Below are positions 1 to 4,674 of a stretch of 5,605 bases of DNA, one piece after another. The first letter of the stretch is position 1; the number at the start of each line of letters is the position of its first letter. A program made the translations under genes and the position numbers. The notes beneath the pieces were generated by a model, which worked only from the letters and a program-made list of their open reading frames with translations, did not search any database and was not told the DNA's origin. The stretch covers positions 1 to 5,605 of the forward strand of contig JBEKIX010000152.1 of NCBI GenBank assembly GCA_050011535.1. The letters are read 5' to 3'. This DNA comes from JAFNAG01 sp050011535 (GTDB lineage: Bacteria > Acidobacteriota > UBA6911).

Positions 1-7
1 GGTAAGG

Positions 8-1222
8 ATGATCAGAATTGGCACGCGCATTCTTGGAGCAGTCGCCATTATGGCCGCGCTGGGTGCGCCGGCGGACACACAGCAGGACAGGGTATTTCGA
101 GTCGATCCCGCCTATCGAGCTCCTGGAAACGGGCCGGCGCCGAACTTCAGTCCGAAGGGAACTCAAGTTGCGCTCACGGACGTTGCCGAAGGTTTCACAC
201 TTCCCAAGGGCGCCGTTCTGCCGGCGAAACGCGGCATCATCAAGATAGGCCCGAACGAAAAGTCCTGGATCCCGGTTCTGGCAACTGCAGACGCAATTCA
301 TCCCAAAGACCTCTGCCAGGTTTTTCTCGATCGCAATCGAAACGGCATCTTCACGGCTGATGGTCCCGCCTCGATCGCCACGCCCACCAAAAACGAAAAG
401 ACCGGCGACTGGTGGAGTTCCTTCTCGGGCGCGGAAATCTCGATTCACTACGGCAGCGGGCCTCAGGGAGAAGTGGTCGAGCCCTACATGGTAAACCTAT
501 GGATGGTCCGCGAGGGAGAGGCCGCGCCGGACATTCTGCGCTATTCCGTCTCCTCGTGGCGAAGCGGGACGATAAAGATCGCGGGCGTGGATGTTCTCGT
601 CGCGGCCATGGACGCCAACAACGACGCCGTGTTCAACAAGGACGACGAATGGAGCGTTCTGGAGGCCGGCGCTCCCGACGCGCAAAAGCGGGTGCTCTCC
701 TATGACGAAGCCCGTCCCACGTCGCGTCTCATGTTCGTCAAGACTGGCGGTACGGAGCTCGTCCTCGAGTTCCGATCCTTTAGTCCTGACGGCCGCTCAA
801 TCACATTCGCCGCCGTCGATCGCCCGGTGACAAAGGCCGAAGATCGTGCCGGCGACGACATCGTTGCTTCCGAACGCGGCCGGCCTCGAGCCAAGGAGCC
901 GTTTGTGTGGGATCATGACCTCGAGGCGGCGTTGTTCCGGGCAAAGTCCGCCAACCGGAAGGTGATTATCGATTTTGAGACGACCTGGTGCGGCCCCTGC
1001 AAGACCATGGATGAGTGGATCTGGACGGACGCGGAAGTGGCCTCGCTCCTGAGAGCGGGCTTTTTCGGAGTCAAGCTCGACGGTGACGTGGAGAAGGCCT
1101 ATGTGAAGCGATATGCAGTCGCCGGTTATCCCACGGTTGTCGTCCTCGACCCAGCAGGAAAGGAAACATCGCGGCTGGTGGGTTATCGATCTTCGAAAGA
1201 GGTTCTCGCAATTCTCAAGTAA
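8..1222 (+). CDS. Secreted protein with EF-hand-like loops and C-terminal thioredoxin domain
   Basis: The 404-residue protein begins with a signal peptide: basic MIRIGTR, a hydrophobic stretch to about residue 20, and probable cleavage after APA. It should act outside the cytoplasm. Residues 30-295 belong to no family I recognise. They contain two loops with the spacing of calcium-binding EF-hand/dockerin loops, DRNRNGIFTADG (around 108) and DANNDAVFNKDD (around 201). Residues about 300-404 form a thioredoxin fold with WCGPCK at 327-332 (catalytic Cys328 and Cys331), the cis-proline in GYPT at 375, and a C-terminal helix. Thiol-disulfide reduction or oxidation of secreted proteins is the likely role; the substrate is unknown. 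The GGTAAGG before the ATG is too close to be an ideal ribosome site. A later ATG at 50 would destroy the signal peptide, so I keep position 8. The lipoprotein gene follows after 50 bp. A headless second copy of the last third lies at 3591. Confidence 0.88.
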   Translation: MIRIGTRILGAVAIMAALGAPADTQQDRVFRVDPAYRAPGNGPAPNFSPKGTQVALTDVAEGFTLPKGAVLPAKRGIIKIGPNEKSWIPVLATADAIHPKDLCQVFLDRNRNGIFTADGPASIATPTKNEKTGDWWSSFSGAEISIHYGSGPQGEVVEPYMVNLWMVREGEAAPDILRYSVSSWRSGTIKIAGVDVLVAAMDANNDAVFNKDDEWSVLEAGAPDAQKRVLSYDEARPTSRLMFVKTGGTELVLEFRSFSPDGRSITFAAVDRPVTKAEDRAGDDIVASERGRPRAKEPFVWDHDLEAALFRAKSANRKVIIDFETTWCGPCKTMDEWIWTDAEVASLLRAGFFGVKLDGDVEKAYVKRYAVAGYPTVVVLDPAGKETSRLVGYRSSKEVLAILK

Positions 1223-1261
1223 GACGCGGCGCAAGCGAGTCGTCGAGACGAGCTGGAGAAC

Positions 1262-1268
1262 AGGAGGT
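1262..1268 (+). promoter_or_regulatory. Strong ribosome binding site fixing a TTG start
   Basis: AGGAGGT lies four bases before TTG at 1273 and 19 bases before the first ATG at 1288, so it supports the TTG start of the lipoprotein. The same site is conserved at 3857-3863 in the second copy. Confidence 0.65.
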
Positions 1269-1272
1269 CGAC

Positions 1273-1704
1273 TTGGCAGGCCGCACGATGGCAACAAGGG
1301 TTATTGCGCTCGCACTTGCGGGCGCTCTCTGCGCGTGCTCGGAGGCGCCGCGTCGATCTCCGCAGCCGTCGCCAGGCACCTATTCTGTCCTGACGCTCCA
1401 AGCTACCATCCGCGGCGTGTCGGAAACGCTGAACGCGGCGCGGGTGTCTCCTGAATTCTTTCGATCCGCGCAGGTGCGCCCGCTATTGGGCCGATTCATC
1501 GTGGATGCCGATCGCCGAGCCGGCGCTCGACTGGTAGTTGTTCTTGGATACGATTTGTGGCAAAGGCGTTTTCATGCCTCGCCGCAGGTGGTAGGAACGA
1601 TGATCCAGCTGAATGGCGCCTCAGCGACCATCATAGGCATCGCGAAGCCTGGGTTTGACCTTCCGCACCGCACTCTCTTGTGGGTGCCGAAACAGCCCAA
1701 CTGA
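1273..1704 (+). CDS. Small lipoprotein resembling the MacB periplasmic core domain (copy 1)
   Basis: A 143-residue protein starting at TTG behind a strong AGGAGGT. The N-terminus has basic residues, a hydrophobic stretch and a lipobox-like LCAC, which suggests lipidation at Cys22; the Cys at -2 is atypical. From about residue 55 the text VSPEFFRSAQVRPLLGRF, then LGYDLWQRRF, VVGTMIQLNG and GIAKPGF, follows the pattern of the MacB periplasmic core domain. That domain occurs in the large FtsX-type permeases common in Acidobacteria. Such permeases run to roughly 400-800 residues with four or more membrane spans. Here there is no transmembrane segment, no FtsX domain and no ATPase, so this is a free-standing exported domain or an ancient remnant. 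It follows the thioredoxin gene by 50 bp and is probably co-transcribed. A copy at 3868-4299 matches at about 126 of 143 residues by hand count. No transport function can be assigned. Confidence 0.75.
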   Translation: MAGRTMATRVIALALAGALCACSEAPRRSPQPSPGTYSVLTLQATIRGVSETLNAARVSPEFFRSAQVRPLLGRFIVDADRRAGARLVVVLGYDLWQRRFHASPQVVGTMIQLNGASATIIGIAKPGFDLPHRTLLWVPKQPN

Positions 1705-1743
1705 GCCGACGCTTCTTGGAGATTCTCTGAGTGCTTTGATTCT

Positions 1744-1772
1744 TTGAGGTTCCCTTTGCCATGTGGTAGCCT
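1744..1772 (+). promoter_or_regulatory. Putative tRNA promoter
   Basis: TTGAGG at 1744-1749, a 17-bp spacer, then TAGCCT at 1767-1772, about 32 bp before the tRNA 5' end. The same boxes and spacing are kept at 4339-4367 in copy 2, although the spacer differs by a few bases. The -10 box is weak (three of six to consensus), so the call relies on position and conservation. Confidence 0.45.
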
Positions 1773-1804
1773 AAATCCGCTTCCGATTTCGTGCTTCGCA
1801 ATGT

Positions 1805-1848
1805 GCGCCTGTAGCTCAGGTGGATAGAGCATCGGTTTCCTAATTCGA
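1805..1848 (+). tRNA. Truncated tRNA-Arg(CCU), 5' half (copy 1)
   Basis: GCGCCTG acceptor strand, TA, D-stem GCTC/GAGC with a GG-containing loop, then anticodon stem TCGGT and loop TTCCTAA give anticodon CCU (arginine). The next five bases, TTCGA, pair only partly with TCGGT. After that there is no variable loop, no T arm and no acceptor 3' strand (CAGGCGC expected). The gene is therefore a 5' fragment and cannot give a working tRNA. A break at the anticodon arm fits an attachment site of a tRNA-targeting integrase, but no integrase gene is in view. Confidence 0.75.
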
Positions 1849-1963
1849 TCACGCCTAAAAAAACAATCCCGCAAGATCCCAGAAACAATTGAAACGTAGA
1901 GGGTTTCGGGAAGCTCGCGCAAAGCCTCCTCAACTCGACTGCGGTCAATCCCTTACGAAAAAC

Positions 1964-1980
1964 GGCACAAATCTGGCACA
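1964..1980 (+). repeat. Short direct repeat, GGCACA twice
   Basis: GGCACA occurs at 1964 and 1975, one helical turn apart (11 bp), in the 165-bp stretch between the broken tRNA and the phage-type gene. It could be a recombinase or regulator binding site next to the attachment site. It is short enough to be chance. I see nothing else certain in 1849-2013. Confidence 0.25.
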
Positions 1981-2013
1981 TGCCAGTTCGTGCGGATCGA
2001 GGAATGTCTGTTT

Positions 2014-2610
2014 ATGAAGGACATAATCGAGATCCCCGAGTGGGAACGGCAGCCGTTCGAAGGGTCGCGGACGTATCTATACTTCTGCGTCTATCGAGAC
2101 ATGGACCCACTGGAGCGGTCAATCAAGAAAACTGCGGAAGCAACAAAGCGGTCACTTGGGATGTTATGGAACATCAGTTCGAGATGGGACTGGGCGAAGC
2201 GCGCCGAGGCGCACGACTTGCACATGCAGCGGTTGAAGCTGGCCGCCTATGAAAAGGCCCGGATGGAAATGGCGGAGCGGCAGGCCAAGGAAGGGATGAC
2301 GCTGCAAAGCGTCGCGATGGGCGGAATCCGGGACCTGATCGATGAGCGTGGGCAGGTCAAGGCCAACCTGACCCCAAGCGAAATTGTGCGGCTCCTTGAG
2401 GCTGGCGTGAAGATTGAACGTTTGGCCAGAGGCGAGCCTACCGAAAACCTTGACGAGAAAATATTAGGTGAGGTGAAGGTGGTAAGGCTGCCGACGCCAA
2501 TCGAGGACGACGACGAGTGGGCCAAGCGAAGGCGGGACGAATTTGAGCGCCGGCAGAAGCAAAGAGGTAACGATTCGGGAACCACCAGGACCTCAAACCT
2601 GGTGCACTAG
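2014..2610 (+). CDS. Phage-type HTH protein, small-terminase-like
   Basis: 198 residues from ATG at 2014, with GAGGA at 1999-2003 ten bases upstream. An in-frame GTG at 1990 would add eight residues but has no visible ribosome site. The N-terminal part (about 5-70) has the pattern EWERQPFEGSRTYLYFCVYRDM, then RSIKKTAEATKRS, then SSRWDWAKRAEAHD. This resembles the helix-turn-helix domain of phage small-terminase-like proteins that recognise DNA before packaging. Residues 70-105 are charged and probably helical or coiled coil. LTPSEIVRLLEAGVKIERLARGEP follows, also typical of that group, and the tail is very acidic then basic (EDDDEWAKRRRDEFERR). No large terminase, portal or other phage gene is beside it, so it is an orphan, probably a prophage or phage-satellite remnant. 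The assignment is from recalled family pattern only; a non-packaging DNA-binding role is possible. Confidence 0.6.
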   Translation: MKDIIEIPEWERQPFEGSRTYLYFCVYRDMDPLERSIKKTAEATKRSLGMLWNISSRWDWAKRAEAHDLHMQRLKLAAYEKARMEMAERQAKEGMTLQSVAMGGIRDLIDERGQVKANLTPSEIVRLLEAGVKIERLARGEPTENLDEKILGEVKVVRLPTPIEDDDEWAKRRRDEFERRQKQRGNDSGTTRTSNLVH

Positions 2611-2702
2611 TTGCAGGATTTCCGTGGCCACATTACTCCACGGGCAACACCCATTTGGCGCCGCACCTTGACGCGTCGCCAGCTGAGTCGTGATAAGATG
2701 TC

Positions 2703-2797
2703 GCCCAACACGCGGTTGTTAGCCAGGCAGCGAAGGTGTTCGCGACGCACCGGCCCGTGTATCAAATTGAGCGGACCAGCACAATTGAAAGTTAGGC
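2703..2797 (+). repeat. attC-like inverted-core arrangement (tentative)
   Basis: GCCCAAC (2703-2709) fits the integron RYYYAAC core and GTTAGGC (2791-2797) fits GTTRRRY; they pair with one wobble. Inside each, after exactly five unpaired bases, lie GTTGT (2715-2719) and ACAAT (2781-2785), which also pair with one wobble. That is the R''-L''-L'-R' layout and spacing of an attC recombination site, with total length 95 bp. Against it, the inner 61 bp form only a poor stem, and no integrase or second attC is visible. Chance is a real alternative. Confidence 0.3.
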
Positions 2798-2810
2798 CGC
2801 AAAATATGAC

Positions 2811-2871
2811 GAAAACGTGGACACCCATCGAGGATGGCAAAGACCGGCGGGTGTCCACGATTGTCCACGAT
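2811..2871 (+). repeat. Hairpin-forming repeat R1, left of hicBA
   Basis: A perfect 11-bp inverted repeat: CGTGGACACCC at 2816-2826 pairs with GGGTGTCCACG at 2849-2859, with a 22-base loop. It is followed by a tandem pair of TGTCCACGAT (2852-2861 and 2862-2871). A related unit in the same orientation lies at 3526-3589. Read on the minus strand the hairpin is followed by GTTTTCG, so it could also act as a transcription terminator downstream of hicB. It looks like a small palindromic mobile repeat. Confidence 0.7.
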
Positions 2872-2944
2872 TACGGCCGCATTCGCGAGTTTCCGGGGCA
2901 GGACGTCACGGTTTTCGAGCAGATGCGGGAGTGGATCGGATGGG

Positions 2945-3190
2945 TCAGGCTACCGCCTGTTTGGAGGCATTTTGCACGACGATACGCGGGCTGGGATTTT
3001 CGGGGGGTACGGGCAATCCCTGTTCGCGAAGCAAAACCACATGCTCTCGCATCCCATGTTTCGCTTTGTAGATGCAGTCTTCTATCGAATGGCCGATTCC
3101 CGAAAAGCCTTCCAAATCCGGAGAGAAAAATCCGAAGAAATCAGGCTCTTGAGTGGCTTCGATGACGAGAGAGTAAGGTATTTCAATCAT
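2945..3190 (-). CDS. hicB: HicB-family antitoxin
   Basis: 81 residues. The opening IPYSLVIEATQEPDFFGFFSPDLEGFSGIGHSIEDC is the partial RNase H-like HicB fold: a strand, FxAxxPDLpG-type turn, then G-x-S-I-E-E/D. It is followed by a helix of the A-K-x-G-M-R-E-H type and LREQGLPVPPENPSPRIVV. The tail is short, with no added helix-turn-helix or ribbon-helix-helix domain, so any DNA binding would have to come from the complex. HicB neutralises the HicA mRNA interferase by direct binding. The ATG at 3190 overlaps the hicA stop by 8 bp, so the two genes are translationally coupled with the toxin first, the usual order for this family. The length is normal for the short HicB class. Confidence 0.88.
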   Translation of the reverse strand: MIEIPYSLVIEATQEPDFFGFFSPDLEGFSGIGHSIEDCIYKAKHGMREHVVLLREQGLPVPPENPSPRIVVQNASKQAVA

Positions 3191-3392
3191 TGGGACCTCT
3201 CTGGTTTCTCGTGAACCCCGCCGCTTTTAAGATTGCATGACAGGTTCCTGAGGGCACTTCCTTGGAACCATGGTAATCCACACGGATCAATCTTTCCCAA
3301 CCTGCCTTACTATAATACCGTATCGAGCCCTTCTCTTTCACGATCCTAAAGCCATTTTCTTCGAGGAGGCGTACCAGTTCCGAGAATTTCAT
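3183..3392 (-). CDS. hicA: HicA-family mRNA interferase toxin
   Basis: 69 residues from ATG at 3392, with AGGAAAG at 3403-3397 as ribosome site; an upstream in-frame start at 3449 lacks one. The pattern MKFSELVRLLEENGF, KEKGSIRYYSK, RVDYHGSKEVPSGTCHAILKAAG matches the double-stranded-RNA-binding-like HicA toxin fold from end to end. HicA cleaves or blocks mRNA in the cytoplasm and is held inactive by HicB, encoded next and overlapping by 8 bp. In many HicA proteins a catalytic histidine follows the GS (GSHH or GSHR). Here the position is Ile24 (GSIRYY), and the remaining histidines are His41 and His52. I recall HicA relatives with GSIRYY, so this may be a subfamily and not a dead toxin. A promoter-like site lies about 36 bp upstream, and the pair is likely autoregulated by the complex as in the family. 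Confidence 0.88.
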   Translation of the reverse strand: MKFSELVRLLEENGFRIVKEKGSIRYYSKAGWERLIRVDYHGSKEVPSGTCHAILKAAGFTRNQRGPND

Positions 3393-3427
3393 CTGTCTTT
3401 CCTGCAACTGAAATAAAGCCCTGCCCA

Positions 3428-3456
3428 AATTTAGCGCATCCACATACAATTAACAA
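3428..3456 (-). promoter_or_regulatory. Putative hicAB promoter
   Basis: On the minus strand, TTGTTA (3456-3451), a 17-bp spacer and TAAATT (3433-3428) match the sigma-70 boxes at four of six positions each. Transcription would start near 3421, giving a leader of about 30 bases before hicA. The surrounding AT-rich sequence contrasts with the GC-rich neighbours. Confidence 0.5.
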
Positions 3457-3525
3457 TCGGCTCTTCCAGAAAACAGATAAATCATGACAGGCCCCTTCCT
3501 CGATTGGAAATCCGGGCAAAACGGC

Positions 3526-3589
3526 TAAAACGCGGACACCCATCAAAGATGCAAAGGACGGTGGGAGAACGGTGGGTGTCCACGATTGT
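3526..3589 (+). repeat. Hairpin-forming repeat R2, right of hicBA
   Basis: This matches R1 at 2811: AAAACGCGGACACCCATC on the left and GGGTGTCCACGATTGT on the right, in the same orientation, with a slightly longer middle. The arms 3531-3544 and 3571-3584 can pair with one mismatch and one wobble. Its right end abuts the first base of the beheaded thioredoxin copy, so the repeat sits exactly at a rearrangement junction. Confidence 0.7.
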
Positions 3590-3590
3590 G

Positions 3591-3817
3591 CCTGCAAGAC
3601 CATGGATGAATGGATCTGGACGGATGCCGAAGTGGCCGCGCTCCTGAGAACGGGCTTCTTCGGAGTCAAGCTCGACGGTGACGTGGAAAAAGCTTCTGTG
3701 AAGCGATATGCAGTCGCCGGTTATCCCACGATCGTTGTCCTCGACCCTGCCGGAAAGGAAACGTCGCGACTGGTGGGTTATCAATCTTCGAAAGAGGTTC
3801 TCGCAATTCTCAAGTAA
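3591..3817 (+). pseudogene. Beheaded thioredoxin gene (copy 2)
   Basis: Homologous to the last 75 or so residues of the 8-1222 protein: 67 of the 72 residues after the CXXC lysine are identical. The match begins within the CXXC codons. The signal peptide, the calcium-loop region, the first thioredoxin strands and the Trp-Cys-Gly of the active site are all gone, replaced by repeat R2. The frame can be read from a GTG at 3572 as MGVHDCACK, which leaves Cys-Ala-Cys in place of Cys-Gly-Pro-Cys, but I see no export signal or ribosome site. It is therefore a remnant. It still ends 50 bp before the intact lipoprotein gene. Confidence 0.85.
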
Positions 3818-3867
3818 AACGCGGCGCAAGCGAGTCGTTGGGACGAGCTGGAGAACAGGAGGTCGAC

Positions 3868-4299
3868 TTGGCGGTCCGCACGATGGCGACAAGGGTTTTT
3901 GTGCTCGCACTTGCGAGCGCTCTCTGCGCCTGCTCGGAGGCACCGCGTCGATTTCCAGAGCCCTCGGCAGGCACCTACTCTGTCGTGACACTCCAAGCTA
4001 CCATCAGCGGCGTTTCGGAAATATTGCAGGCAGCGCGGGTGTCTCCTGAGTTCTTTCGATCCGCTCAGGTGCGCCCGCTATTGGGCCGATTCATCGTGGA
4101 CTCCGATCGCCGAGCCGGCGCTCGACTGGTGGTTGTTCTTGGATACGATTTGTGGCAAAGGCGCTTTCATGCCTCGCCGCAGGTGGTTGGAACGATGATC
4201 CAGCTGAATGGCGCCTCAGCAACCATCATAGGCATCGCGAAGCCGGGATTTAACTTTCCCCACGGCACTCTTCTTTGGGTGCCGAAGCAAGCCAGCTGA
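3868..4299 (+). CDS. Small lipoprotein resembling the MacB periplasmic core domain (copy 2)
   Basis: 143 residues from TTG at 3868, with AGGAGGT at 3857-3863 placed as in copy 1. An in-frame TTG at 3838 is possible but unsupported. The lipobox-like LCAC is kept. The differences from copy 1 cluster in the signal region, the linker (residues 29-54) and the last 20 residues. From ARVSPEFFRS to AKPGF, about 80 residues differ at one position only, while several synonymous changes occur, which suggests the core is under selection. This copy has lost its complete thioredoxin partner; the nearest upstream sequence is the beheaded remnant and repeat R2, so how it is transcribed is unclear. As with copy 1, the permease membrane parts are absent and no precise function can be given. 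Confidence 0.75.
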   Translation: MAVRTMATRVFVLALASALCACSEAPRRFPEPSAGTYSVVTLQATISGVSEILQAARVSPEFFRSAQVRPLLGRFIVDSDRRAGARLVVVLGYDLWQRRFHASPQVVGTMIQLNGASATIIGIAKPGFNFPHGTLLWVPKQAS

Positions 4300-4338
4300 G
4301 CCGACGCCTCTTGGAGATTCTTTGAGCAGTTTGAGTCT

Positions 4339-4367
4339 TTGAGGTTCCCTTTGGCGTGTGGTAGCCT
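4339..4367 (+). promoter_or_regulatory. Putative tRNA promoter, copy 2
   Basis: TTGAGG (4339-4344), 17 bp, TAGCCT (4362-4367), identical boxes and spacing to 1744-1772, again about 32 bp before the tRNA fragment. Confidence 0.4.
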
Positions 4368-4399
4368 AAATCCGCTTCCGATCTCGAGCTTTGCAGTGT

Positions 4400-4443
4400 G
4401 CGCCTGTAGCTCAGGTGGATTGAGCATCGGTTTCCTAACCTGA
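4400..4443 (+). tRNA. Truncated tRNA-Arg(CCU), 5' half (copy 2)
   Basis: The same 5' half as at 1805: acceptor strand GCGCCTG, D arm, anticodon stem TCGGT and loop TTCCTAA. One D-loop base has changed (GGATT for GGATA). The loop is followed by CCTGA, which pairs partly with TCGGT but differs from the TTCGA of copy 1. No T arm or acceptor 3' strand follows, so it is not a functional tRNA. It probably marks a second attachment-site copy. Confidence 0.72.
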
Positions 4444-4551
4444 AAACGCTATCCTACCGGACATTTTCGTCTGATCTTGTCTCAGTTCGCGTCACAGCGT
4501 ATCACCTTGGAAAATCGCGTATTTTCGGCGTCGGAGCCGGGTTCTCGGATT

Positions 4552-4622
4552 TTGGCTGAGCTTGGCTGATCTTTGATTCAGGGAAGGCAGTTTTGCCAGG
4601 CTTGTTAGATGGTGTTAGACAG
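4552..4622 (+). repeat. Two pairs of imperfect tandem 10-mers
   Basis: TTGGCTGAGC/TTGGCTGATC at 4552-4571 and TGTTAGATGG/TGTTAGACAG at 4603-4622 are each a tandem pair with a 10-bp period. They lie in the intergenic stretch of 231 bp between the tRNA fragment and the minus-strand gene. One-turn-spaced repeats beside a tRNA site could be recombinase arm sites or regulator sites. The rest of 4444-4674 shows no gene. Confidence 0.4.
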
Positions 4623-4674
4623 ATCTGGACGGTGTCAGGAACGAACCGGCAGGAAATGAATCGGCTGCCAGGGC

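Larger units (their letters stand above)
996..1843 (+). repeat. Duplicated module, copy 1 (thioredoxin 3' end, lipoprotein, tRNA 5' half)
   Basis: This block of about 848 bp recurs at 3591-4438 with a constant offset of 2595 bp. The CCTGCAAG start, the AGGAGGT site, the TTG start, the lipoprotein stop, the -35/-10 boxes and the tRNA 5' end all keep that offset, so there is no net indel. The left edge is sharp, inside the thioredoxin CXXC codons. The right edge is the end of the tRNA anticodon loop. Here the block is continuous with a complete thioredoxin gene, so this is the more complete copy. Confidence 0.9.
2611..2944. other. Gene-poor stretch between phage-type gene and hicB
   Basis: I find no convincing gene in these 334 bp. 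An open frame runs through on the plus strand from 2611, but its second half is antisense to hicB and the first half has no recognisable protein pattern or good ribosome site. The stretch holds an attC-like inverted arrangement (2703-2797) and the first hairpin repeat (2811-2871). The 73 bp between that repeat and the hicB stop show nothing specific. Confidence 0.6.
3591..4438 (+). repeat. Duplicated module, copy 2
   Basis: The second copy of 996-1843, with a constant 2595-bp offset and no net indel. It differs by scattered base substitutions, mostly at third codon positions in the coding parts. The left edge meets repeat R2 and the right edge is the end of the tRNA anticodon loop, the same point as in copy 1. 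Confidence 0.9.

Noticed and set aside
797..1297. 166-residue minus-strand open frame, with a relative at 3482-3991
   Set aside because: It is antisense to the thioredoxin gene. It recurs only because the module is duplicated, and it has no protein features of its own.
1844..1981. Remnant of an integrase C-terminus between the tRNA and the phage-type gene
   Set aside because: Short frames exist on both strands, but none shows the R-H-R-Y catalytic pattern or enough length to support the claim.
2611..3165. 184-residue plus-strand open frame
   Set aside because: Its second half is antisense to hicB. The first half covers the attC-like site and hairpin repeat and has no recognisable protein pattern or ribosome site.
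2811..3589. CRISPR array from the repeated hairpin unit
   Set aside because: There are only two units, spaced about 715 bp apart with genes between them and no regular spacers.
3572..3817. 81-residue thioredoxin-like open frame as a real gene
   Set aside because: The GTG start lies in repeat R2. There is no ribosome site or signal peptide, and half of the active site is missing, so I call it a pseudogene.
4644..4672. Hairpin near the end of the minus-strand gene as a terminator
   Set aside because: The short stem has a bulge and no following T tract.
4432..4674. Group I intron in the tRNA-Arg(CCU) anticodon loop, known in some bacteria
   Set aside because: I see no conserved group I core elements and no tRNA 3' half downstream of either copy.
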